From NCBI RefSeq assembly GCF_007655135.1, contig NC_045130.1, positions 22,449,363 through 22,513,362 of the forward strand: a DNA stretch of 64,000 nt. The letters run 5' to 3'. Source of the DNA: Punica granatum (lineage: Eukaryota > Streptophyta > Magnoliopsida > Myrtales > Lythraceae). Below are positions 22,978 through 32,728 of the stretch, in pieces (the stretch's first letter is position 1; each line of letters opens with the position of its first letter). The position numbers and the translations under genes were made by a program. The notes beneath the pieces are model-generated. The model worked only from the letters and a program-made list of their open reading frames with translations, was not told the origin of the DNA and did not search any database.

Positions 22978-23109
22978 GGGAAAACTTATTTTTCTCTCAA
23001 GAAAGCTTAGTGTTGGACAGATGATGGGAATTGAAACTCATCCACGGAAATAGAAATGTCTTACAATGAAAGGGGCACGGAGCCCGGAGGATAAAGAATA
23101 TACAAGTGT

Positions 23110-26100
23110 TCACGGATAATACTTCTTAATGGCGTCAGCATTGACAGGAAGGGCATTTTCAGTGCCGTCCATGTCGCTCAAGATGACCGCTCCTCCGGTG
23201 AAAACCTCTTTGACGACAAAAGGGCCATCGTACTTGTACGAGAACTTCCCTCGAGAGTCCGGCGTGACGTGTAGGACTTTCCTTAAGACGAGGTCGCCGG
23301 GGTTGAAATCGCGGTGGCGGACTTTTGCGTTGAAGGCTCGAGCCATTCTTTGTTGATAGCACTGTCCGTGGCATAGCGCTTTCAGCCTCTTCTCATCAAT
23401 GAAATTTAACTGTTCGTACCGCTGCTTTGCCCATTCCGCTTCTTCGAGCTCGGCCTCGGCCAGAATCCTCATGGAAGGGATCTCTACTTCGATTGGGAGC
23501 ACGGCCTCCATGCCATAGACTAGTGAGTACGGGGTGGCCCTGGTTGAGGTCCGTATGGACGTACGGTACGCCAAGAGTGCATAGGGGAGCATCTCGTGCC
23601 AATCCTTATAGTTCACTGTCATTTTTTCGATGATCTTTTTGATGTTCTTATTCGCCGCTTCCACCGCACCGTTCATTTGGGGACGGTACGGGGTGGAATT
23701 GCGGTGCCGGATTTTGAATTGTGCACAAAGCTCGTCGATGACCTTGTTGTTCAGGTTCTTGGCGTTGTCTGTGATGATTGTCGCAGGGACCCCGTATCGG
23801 GCAATGACGTCGCGTTTGAGAAAACGGGCCACGGCCTTTGCGGTGACTGACGCAAGAGTGACGGCTTCGATCCACTTGGTAAAGTAATCAATTGCCACCA
23901 AAATGAACATGTGACCGTTGGACGCTTTGGGGTTGATCGGGCCGATCACATCCATTCCCCACATTGAAAAAGGCCATGGCGCCGTCATGGGGCGCAATTC
24001 GTTGGGCGGCGCTTTGATCTGATCGGCGTAAACTTGACATCGGTGACAATGTCTGACATGCTTCACACAATCAGTCTCCATGGTGGACCAATAATAGCCC
24101 AGGCGCATGATCTTCTTAGCGAGCATGAGACCGTTCATATGAGGTCCACAGTTTCCCCCGTGCACTTCCTCCATGAGACGCCGCGATTCGTGTTCGTCGA
24201 TGCACCGGAGGAGTGTGGAGTCGAAGGAACGGCGGTAGAGTATCTCGCCGCTCAAGAAGTAGTGTATCGCGAGGCGTCTGAGAGTCTTGCGATCGCGGCG
24301 GTCGGCGAATGGGGGGTATTGGCCGGTTCGCAGAAGGTTCTTGATGTCTTCGTACCACGGCTTCGCCTCGGATGCTCCAATCGAATTGCAGTGCGCCGGT
24401 CCTTCGGCTATCTCAATCTCGAGGGGCTCGATAAGGTTCTCCTTCGTGATGCTCACCATGGAGGCGAGCGTTGCAAGCGCGTCCGCGAATTGATTTGTCA
24501 TGCGCGGAGTGTAGGTGAACGAGACGTCCTCGAAGTTCTCGGTTAACTTCTCGAGGTATTCGTGATACGGCACTAGCTTCGCGTCTTTCGTCTTCCATTG
24601 CCCCAGCGTCTGGAAGATAGTGAGCATGGAGTCACCGAACACTTCGAGCTCTTTTACTTTGAAATCAATCGCCGCTTGGAGGCCGAGAATACATGCCTCG
24701 TACTCAGCCACATTATTGGTGCAGGGAAAGTCGATCTTTGCCGCTACCGGGTAATAGCGCCCGTCCGGGGATATCAGTACCGCGCCGATGCCTGATCCCG
24801 TGGAATTGACAGCACCGTCGAAATACATCTTCCATCCCGGCTCCTCTCCCTCGTCGTCTACTCGGAGGATTCCCTCATCCGGGAAGTCGGGGTTTATGGG
24901 TGTGTGGTCTTCAATTGGGAATTCTGCTAAATGATCCGCGATCGCTTGCCCCTTGACCGAAGTGCGGGACACGTACTCGATATCGTATTCCGTCAATTGA
25001 CAGCGCCATTTGGCGAGGTTGCGCGTGGAGGAGGGACTGTCGAGCAAATATTTCAGGGGATCCGCCTTTGATAGCAAGCGGACCGTGTGATAAAGCGTGT
25101 ATTGTCGGAGCCTTTGCATGACCCACACCAACGCACAGCACATCTTCTCGATTTCCGGATAATTTGACTCTCCATCGGTGAACTTTTTGCTCAGATAGTA
25201 GATCGCGCGTTCCGTGTGCGTGGACTCCTCCTCCTGTCCCAGCATGCATCCTAATGATTGACGACGCACCGTTAGGTAGAGTACGAGGGGACGGCCTGGT
25301 GTAGGCGGGACCAATACCGGCGGTTGGACCAGGTATGCCTTGATGGTGTCAAAGGCCTTCTGACATTCTTCGTCCCATTCGATCGCCGCGTTCTTGCGGA
25401 GCAAGCGAAAGAGTGGTTGGCATTTGTCTGTCAAGTTCGCAATGAATCGTGCGATGTAATTCAGCCGCCCCAAGAAGCCTCGTATTTCGCGGACCGAAGA
25501 TGGCGGAGGAAGCTCCTTGATCGCCTTGACTTTATCGGGATCTACTTCGATGCCGCGCTCGCTGACCACGAATCCTAGTAATTTTCCCGATCGAGCGCCG
25601 AACGTGCATTTTGCCGGATTGAGCCGAAGCTTGTACTCCTTTAAGCGGTCGAAGAGACGCTTCAGGTTAATGAGGTGGTCCTCTCCCACTTTGGACTTGG
25701 CAATCATGTCGTCGACGTAGACTTCGACCTCCTTGTGCATCATGTCGTGGAACAACGTGACCATAGCCCTCTGATAAGTTGCCCCGGCGTTCTTCAGGCC
25801 GAAAGGCATGACGCGATAACAAAAGGTCCCCCACATGGTAGTGAATGTCGTCTTGACCTTGTCTTCCTCGGCCATCCGAATTTGATTGTATCCGGAGAAG
25901 CCGTCCATGAAAGAAAACTGAGAGTGGCGCGCCGTATTGTCAACTAGTATGTCGATGTGGGGCAAGGGAAAATTGTCCTTGGGGCTGGCCTTATTGAGGT
26001 CCCGATAGTCGACGCAGACTCGAACCCTTCCATCTTTCTTCTCCACCGGCACGATGTTTGCCACCCATTCGGAGTAGTTGCAGACCTCGAGAAAGCCCGC

Positions 26101-26551
26101 GTTGATCTGTTTGACGACCTCCTCCTTGATGCGGAGAAGGAGGCTTGCCCGTTGCCGTCGCAATTGTTGCCGCTTGGGCGGGAACTTCTCGGTGTCTAGC
26201 GGGAGGAAGTGCTTTACTATTGACGGGTCTAGCCCCGGCATGTCAGCGTAGGACCAAGCAAAAACTTCTTGATACATGGTCAGGAAATCGATCATTCGGA
26301 CCCGTTGTGTTGGGTCGAGACTTGTACCGATCTTTAGGATGCGGGGCTCCTCTTGAGTACCCACATTGATCTCTTCTGTCGGCTCAAGCGAGGTGAGTTG
26401 GCGATCCTCGAGGCGGCGCAAACTCTCTTCTATCTCAGGCACTAGACTGTCTTCGTCGAGCCCTTCTCCGAAGTATATGGGTCCGGGCTCTCCGAGACAT
26501 TCTTCGAATGGGTTCGAATCGACGCGTCGAGGATTTGGATTCGAGTGGAGC
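23110..26551 (-). CDS. pol: pol exon of Ogre element B: RT, RNase H, second RNase H, integrase
   Basis: Open from the predicted 3' splice site at 26551 to a stop at 23110. Numbering from codon 26442, RT spans about 75-300 with the catalytic YVDDMIAKS (Asp 244-245) and FSFMDGFSGY. The first RNase H (about 385-505) has lost its first acidic residue (LYLTVRRQSLGC). A second, archaeal-type RNase H follows with FDGAVN (Asp542), EYEACILGL, FGDSML (Asp604) and FADALATLAS (Asp654). Integrase has HVRHCHRCQ, MDVIGP (Asp831), ITDNAKN (Asp892) and GAVEAAN (Glu928): a DD35E triad. A GPF module (YDGPFVVKEV) ends it; no chromodomain is seen. Dual RNase H is characteristic of the Tat lineage. The exon looks intact and would be made as a fusion with gag-pro after splicing. 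Confidence 0.93.
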
Positions 26552-26760
26552 CTGGAAATTTTAGAGAATCGTCTTAGAAAATTTCATAGTGTTGTGAGGT
26601 GGAGAATAGGAGGGAGAAAGAATGCAAGGGAATTCAAAAAAAGCGTGAGAGATTTCATTGATGTTGTGAACAAAGAGCCATAATAGAAACCCCTTTTCCG
26701 TCGTGTGGCGCATGGCTATGCCGACACGCGGGGAACATCTTATACGTAGATAAGCCTTAC
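26552..26760 (-). other. Predicted spliceosomal intron between protease and RT (209 nt)
   Basis: Donor GT|GTAAGG at 26760 and acceptor TTTCCAG| at 26552, with a pyrimidine-rich stretch and a possible branch site TTCTAAGAC about 30 nt upstream of the acceptor. Unspliced RNA meets a TAA at 26759-26757, ending gag-pro. Removing the intron joins the split valine codon (GT + G) and puts protease and RT in one frame with no stop between 26550 and 26442. Ogre elements are known for an intron at this position, so only a fraction of RNA would yield pol. Confidence 0.85.
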
Positions 26761-29700
26761 ACATCGGCAATCACAGCCGAGTAGCGCGGGACTGAAGTCC
26801 AGTTGTCCAGCTCCTCATTTTCCTGCGCCAAGCGAATGTGAACCCCTGAAGGAATCTCCTCGGTGACGGCGTACACGGCTGACGGAGTGGCAGAAGTGTC
26901 GTCGGAGTCTGAGGAAGGGCCGTCAAGGGTGCCTCCTATGATGCGTGAAGGCCCGGGGAAGAAACGAGATAATGGGGGGACTGGAGTGCCCCTGTTGAGT
27001 CTCCCGTAGTATGCGGCAAGGCGATGAAGGTGGTTGCCCTTGCGGGCCTCGATGATCTCATGACAGGAGGGGCGAAAGCCGAGTCCCCTCCTGTGTTTAT
27101 ATTCCTCGATCTCGATGGGGCGGTTTATCCCTTGTCCGCGTGCCCCAAGGCCGGTGCCGGGAATATAATTGTTGCGCAGGAGAAACTTCCCTATCATGCG
27201 ATCGGCGCGGGACGGTCCGCTCTCTCCGTAGTCCCGGATGACGGAGATGGTCTCGAACGAGTGGAACGGGAGGTTTTCATCGTCCCCAACGCTGATGTAA
27301 GGCACCGCCGTCTCCTTGTAGATGGCGTAATCCTCCTCCCCTTTCACCGTGATGAGCTTCTCTTCAACGATGAACTTTAGCCGTTGGTGCAGAGAAGAGG
27401 GGACGGCGCCAGCCGAGTGGATCCAAGGCCTCCCGAGCAACAGGCTGAACGCGTTCGGGATGTCGAGCACCTGGAACGTGATGCTGAACGAGCACGGGCC
27501 AACGTCTATGAGGAGGTCGATCTCCCCGTTCACCTCCCTGCGAGAGCCATCAAAGGCTCGGACCGCCGTCTTGCTTGGGCGGACTCGGTTAAGATCCACG
27601 TTCATCTGTTTGAGGGTGGTCACCGGGCAGACATTGAGGGCGGACCCGTTGTCAATCATGACCCGGCCGATGATGTAATTGTTGCACTTACAGACAATGT
27701 GCAATGCCCGTGAATGTGACCAACCCTCGGACGGGAGTTCATCGTCCGAGAACGAGATAGTGTTGGAGAAGATGGACCCGATCGTCTCCTCTATCCTGTT
27801 AGGGGGCGTTTCCTTCGGCACTTGCGCCGCGGTCAGTACCCGGAGGAGGGCCTCTCGGTGAGGTTCCGAGCCGAGGAGGAGGGCAAGCAATGAGATGTGG
27901 GCCGGGGATTTGGCCATTTGCTCGACCACCTTGTATTCGCTCGCCTTCACGATCTTCATGAAAGCTTCGGCTTCCTCCTCGGTCACCTTCTTGGACGGGA
28001 AGGGTGATCTTTCAGGAGTCGCCCCGTCTCCAACAGCGGGTGCTTTCCCTTTGTCCTTGGCCGTCGGGTTCTCGTATACTCGTCCCGAGCGTGTCAGCCC
28101 CATGACACTGAATTGCTGCTCAACGCTCCCGATGCTTCCTTCGTAGGCCCAGGGGACCTTGTTGTCTGAATACGGCTCCCGAGCGGGGACGTCAACGACG
28201 AATGGAACCGGTGAGGCCGCATGTCCCGTGAACCCGACCGTGAGTTCTTCGGGAGTGTAATTGATTACAAAGGGAGGGGGGCTCCTTTGCGCTTCTTCGT
28301 CCCTCTCCGAGACGCATACAGAGATCATGTTGATGGATGGTCCCGAATTCGGCCTATGGTCCGGGAGGGGGTTGGCTTGCACGTTTGGAGGTCTGATGGC
28401 GTTGAAAGTGAGTCGGTTGCTGTCGATCCTCCTCTGAATTTCGTCCCTCAACCTCCAACAATTGTCGAGGGTGTGCCCCGGTGCGCCCTGATGGTATTCG
28501 CAGCGTTTGGATTGGTCCTGGATGGACGGGTCGAAGTTCGGACCCGGGGATATCGGTTGAATCTGATCTCCTGCCAAAAGTTGTCGATATATGTGAGAGA
28601 GAGGAGCAGGCAGCGGCGAGTATTGCTTGCGGGGTCGGCTCGGTGCACCGCCGGCCTGTTGACCCTGCGAAGCGGGGTTCTGTTGCGTCGGTGGAGGAGT
28701 TCTCGACACCGGGGGCCTGGGTTGAGAGGGTTGAGCGGGGGCGGGCGTAAAGTGGTCATATGACTGTGAGGTTGTCGACGGTGGGATCGGCGGGGCCGAA
28801 TAGTAGATCGATTGAAGTTGATGCTGCGGAGGTGGGGGAAAGTAGGTGGGAGCGGTGGTCGGTGCGGTTGTGAGATTCACCGGATATTGTTGTGGCGCCT
28901 GACGTGCCGTGTTGACGGCGTTGACCGAGACCTCCTTCGCTCTCCTCCCGGTGGAAGATGACGGCGTCGCGGGAGCCTTCTTTGACGACTCCTCTCCCTT
29001 GTTGGCGGGGTCCTCCATTCTTCCGAGCTTGATCCCTAAATCCAGCTTTTTCCCGGCCTCGATGAGGTCGGAGAACGATGAAGTGTGCGCCAACAGGTGT
29101 GAATAGTACACTCCTCTCAGCGTGGAGTGGAACAGTTGGATCTGTTGTGCTTCGCTGATCGGGGGAATGTGCTTCGCGGCTTGGGCACGCCACTTGGCGG
29201 CATACTCCTCAAACCTTTGGCCCCGCGCCATTTCTTTCGTGCTTAGCTCCAACAGGGTGGGGGGCGTTTCTGCACAATACCGGTACTGGTCGGTGAACTT
29301 CCGGGAGAGGTCCTCCCACGTTGGGATGTCTTCGGCCTTCAGTGACATGAACCAATCGAGGGCCGATCCTGACAGGCTATCCTGGAAGGAGTGGATGACG
29401 AACTCCTCGTATTCCCAAAACTGCAGCATCTTCCCTCGGTAATGGCGGAGGTGGTGGCGCGGATCCGTCGTGCCTTCATAGGTCTTGAACTCTGGAACCT
29501 TGAACTTCGGGGGCAGACGCATGCCCGGGAATAGGCTACAGTTACCGTAAAGGGCGTCGGGACGAGCGTCGTTCGCTTGCAGGGCCCGTATCGTTTCCTC
29601 CATTCGCTTCAGCCTACGCTCTTGTTCGGCGTCGGCCTCGGGGAAGAAGTGCATTGGTGAGGCGAATTGGGCCGCATGGGTCGGAGTGCCCGGTTCGTGG

Positions 29701-29935
29701 AAGGTGGTGTTTATGGGGGGCGGTACCTGGTAGGAGGGGCCGACGTGAGGCTGCAGAGTCGGATAAGGAGGGAGCTCCGTGGCTTGAGGATGAGTTGGAG
29801 CAGGTGCGGTGGTTGCCGGGAAAACCGTCGGCGGGGGCGCCGTGTAGATCATAGCCGGAGCAGGTATGGAAACAGGTGGAGGTGCAGACAGGATGTGCTC
29901 CGCGGACAGGAAGGCAGCCGGTGGAAGAGGGACTA
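26761..29935 (-). CDS. gag-pro: gag-protease exon of Ogre element B
   Basis: Open frame whose first ATG is 29852, but homologous coding continues upstream to about 29935, where the frame was shifted from the gag N-terminus (30409-29933). Counting from 29852: gag core about 105-270 (GMRLPPKFKVPEFKTYEGTT, ALDWFMSLKAEDIPTWEDL, FEEYAAKWR), a proline-rich linker (320-440), a CEYHQGAPGHTLDNCW knuckle (C451, H454, H460, C465) typical of Tat gag, and an aspartic protease with VMIDNGSALNVC (Asp734) and LLLGRPWIHSAGAVPSSLH. A glycine-rich segment follows (YIPGTGLGARGQGI, RRGLGF), resembling a G-patch. The frame ends at the donor splice site of the intron. Confidence 0.9.
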
Positions 29936-30409
29936 CCGAAGGGCCGGCGGTGGCGGAAATTGACTTGTGAAGGGGTGGGCCGTGGACGTATACAGCGTTG
30001 GTGGTGCGGGAGCTTCAACGTTCTCCGGGGCTTGGGTCGGTGGAGCCCACGGGGTTGGATCGACTGTTGGTCCCGATCCCGGGGGAGGAGTAGAACTCGA
30101 GGAGGCCCGGTTAGGTCCTCTAAGCAAGGCGAGCAGTTCCGCCATATTAGTGGCCATTTGGTTGACCGTGCCCTCGAGGGCCGCAATGCGGGCTTGGTCA
30201 TTGGTGGCGGCGGATGTTGGTGAGGCCGGTGGGAGAGGCGCCCCTGAAGGTGCCGGGGGTGGGAGATGCGTCGGAAGGGCGCCGGAGTATGCCGGGAGTA
30301 CGCCCGCAGGAGTAAGAGGTGGTAGAGCGTGTGTCTGCGGTGGTTGAGAGAGAGTCGGGACCGAAGGGTTGACTTCTTCGGAAATATCGACGTGATCTCC
30401 TTCCGCCAT
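29933..30409 (-). pseudogene. gag N-terminus of element B, cut off by a frameshift
   Basis: ATG at 30409 (MAEGDHVDISEEVNPS), a proline-rich stretch, then a short predicted helix RIAALEGTVNQMATNMAELL followed by ALLRGPNRASSSSTPPP. Such N-termini are usual for Ogre/Tat gag. The frame stops at 29933, while the main gag frame is offset by one base in the same proline-rich region, so a single indel near 29935-29960 separates them. In an intact element this and the next exon would be one protein. Confidence 0.75.
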
Positions 30410-30785
30410 CCTGAGACGTTGACGAGTCGGGTAGCGGTGTGACGCCAGTGGTAATCACCTAGATTCCAAGAATGTGTAAGGACATACACCAATATCTCAA
30501 ATGATAAGTGCGGAATTAAGTAAAGTGACAAAATGTATGGGATGCATGAGCTTTAAAAACACTAATGTCATTACATTGATTAGTTCCAGGTTCCATGGTT
30601 TTCACAAAATAGAACAATCGGGAGAAAAGAAAGGAACATAAACATAAAGCCGACATCCCTTTGCGCTCGGTGGCCGCTCGAAAGTGGCGTGGGCCCGAGC
30701 GAGGGCAGAAATGGGTGCGTGAATCTGAGCCAACCCGCTCTAAAGCTCTCTGTGGTCAGTGAGTTCCGCGTGAACGTCCGCAAGC
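30410..30785 (-). other. Spacer between ORF1 and gag of element B
   Basis: 376 bp without a recognisable coding domain. Small open frames overlap it on both strands but show nothing familiar. It lies between the end of ORF1 and the gag start codon. Confidence 0.5.
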
Positions 30786-32120
30786 TCACAACGGAGTCGA
30801 TCTCTCTTCTTCGATGGACTGCAGCTCTGTGTGCATGACTCCTTGGACTGAGCTCTCCGCGTCTGGAACGTCTGCATGCAGTGTGCGGGGAATCCGTGGC
30901 AAATGTCGTCGACGAACGGGTGTGAGTCCCTGCGGATGGAATTGCGCCACATATGCTACGGTGGCTGAGAAAGCTCGTTCGTCGTCGGTAGGGTGCCCCG
31001 GGAAATGGAGCTCTTGAACGGTGCGCGTGTTCCATAGATGTTGAACTTCTCTAATCCGCAGAACTCTATCTGGAAGTAAAGTTACAATATCCGTCCACGT
31101 GAAGCGGTGGGGAGTGCGGTCTGCTTCCCTAGGAATATCCTGTAGGCCGCCAAGTTGTCTGATGACTCGGGCTGGGAAAACAAGTGTGCTCCCTAAGTGA
31201 CTGATCAGAGGGAGTCCTATGATTGTAGGACATCCAATGGTCATAGGACCACCGGGATTCCAGCGAGCAGCCCACAAAAACTGTGCCGGGGTGAGTCTCT
31301 TGAAGAACTGGATCTAGTCAGTGTAGTCGCGATCGGAGGGCCGAAACACTTGAAGCAGGCGAGCGATGAGTGAACGCTTGTCAGTGGTGCGGGAAAAGGG
31401 ATGTGATGAACAGAATGGCCTAATGTGTCCGAGGAGCCAAATCTGAAGAAGATGCGGAGCTCCTCTCATTTTACCACGTCGAACCTCTCGTACATAGTCA
31501 AGAGACCGAATGGTCTCAGCCAAGACGGCTTCTACATAACTATGGCCCCCTACCACTTGGAGGACAACTTGGGCCAGTGCCCCGTCTATGAGATTCGACG
31601 AGTGGGGGAACAGGATGGTCCCTAAGATGAGCAAGAGGAACCCGTGACAGGCGTCACGCTGGTATGATTCCTCCCTGGCATTGAGAGAACGAGCATGTAT
31701 GAAGTCTATGAGCCATGCGGTCCTAATGCTATGCTCCCGCCCATGTTGAATTTCAAGACGAATTTCTTCGTCGCGGAGATCTAAGAGGATGGCGAGTCTA
31801 CTCTGTATTGTGGCGAATTGGTTGGGCACCACGATGTCGAAGGTCGGCGCGGGTCGTTGAATGAGCACCGTGTACTCCTCTACTGTAGGAGCCGGCTCTG
31901 ACCCCTGAAAACTGAATACAGCCCGCTGAACGTCCCAATAACTAATAGCAGCTTCAAGTAGGGTCCAATCAATGGGGGAATCAGCGAGTAATGGCAAGTC
32001 TCCTATGATGAGCCGAAGGAATGCACGGTCGACAGGGCGGAATGTGTTCCAGAGGCAAGTAATGTCTGCGGATGGCGTGATGACGTCATCGAGTCTGAGA
32101 CAGGGATGCGAGCGATCCAT
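30786..32120 (-). pseudogene. ORF1 of Ogre element B, plant-mobile-domain-like, one stop
   Basis: Ogre elements carry an extra frame before gag. Here it starts at the ATG at 32120 (MDRSHPCLRL) and would run about 444 codons to 30786, interrupted once by TAG at 31314-31316 with the frame open on both sides. Features resemble the plant mobile domain family: WDVQRAVFSFQGSEPAPTVE, EYTVLIQRPAP, a long helical segment (FLLLILGTILFPHSSNLIDG), LLQIWLLGHIRPF and, after the stop, QFLWAARWNPGG, PLISHLGSTLVFPARVIRQL. The context after TAG (ATCCAG) does not match known strong readthrough signals, so I read it as a mutation. Function in the element is unknown. Confidence 0.7.
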
Positions 32121-32415
32121 CCTTACCTAGATGGGGGAGATGTCGACTTAACATTTTTAGGATCAAATCAATGTAATGTCCTAGATTTTTCGAAAAAATG
32201 TATGCAGTGCGAAAAGATAAACTATAGTTGTGTTCTTTACAGTATACATCGCTCTTTCTTATAAAAACAACAAAATGCCCGTCCTAAAAAAAACTACGGG
32301 CCGACTCAAGGACTCGACTTTGGGTCGGTTGACGGCATGGAGGTAAAAATTGGTCCAGCATGACGGTCCCTGTGTATGCATGGTTTTCGGTGCTACTGGG
32401 AGAACCGCTAACTAG
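32121..32415 (-). other. Leader of element B, distal part
   Basis: Untranslated region between the conserved leader core and ORF1. AT-rich near 32150-32300. I recognise no frame or signal. The part close to the core (about 32340-32415) retains weaker similarity to D. Confidence 0.5.
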
Positions 32416-32583
32416 GGATGGGGGCTCCCGACTCAAGGGTGTGAATTCCTTGAAATCGAGCGAGGATCTTTGGGGGCCGGTTCGGTGGCATAGCCGACTC
32501 GATCCGTTCCCTTACTCGGAACCTCTGACTAACCTAGCTTCCTATATTGGTGCCCGTGGGATGTCGGACAAGGTCCCTAAGAA
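32416..32583 (-). promoter_or_regulatory. Ultra-conserved leader core shared by B and D (168 bp)
   Basis: Matches 50882-51049 of D with only two substitutions that I can find, while the flanking leader and the LTRs of B and D differ much more. It lies 124-300 bases after the primer-binding site, where LTR elements often carry packaging or dimerisation signals. A small hairpin (CAAGG/CCTTG) is visible. Role is inferred from conservation and position only. Confidence 0.7.
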
Positions 32584-32706
32584 TCTAGTATGATGTGCAA
32601 TGCATGTGCAGGAAATAAGATGCGTAAAGTAGATAAGCGGGAAATGCGGAAAGCGGTAAATAGACAAGCAAACAAACAAGCGGGAACGAGCCCGAACCCT
32701 CTAAGT

Positions 32707-32725
32707 GTCCCCAGTGGAGTCGCCA
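32707..32725 (-). other. Primer-binding site of element B
   Basis: Minus strand TGGCGACTCCACTGGGGAC, three bases (gct) from the LTR end. The TGGCGAC start fits a non-Met tRNA; Ogre elements are generally described as using tRNA-Arg, but I cannot confirm the tRNA from the sequence alone. D has the same site with one change. Confidence 0.7.
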
Positions 32726-32728
32726 AGC

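Noticed and set aside
22701..22985. Possible CRISPR-like array
   Set aside because: Repeated units about 115-125 bp apart are alternating hairpins in a plant retrotransposon 3' region; there is no regular repeat-spacer pattern and no bacterial context.
28221..28763. Plus-strand frames opposite gag of element B, and similar frames at 24034-24546
   Set aside because: Antisense shadows of GC-rich gag and pol coding with no recognisable domain.
31314..31316. ORF1 TAG as programmed stop-codon readthrough
   Set aside because: The following ATCCAG does not fit known readthrough contexts and there is no comparative evidence; a point mutation is simpler.
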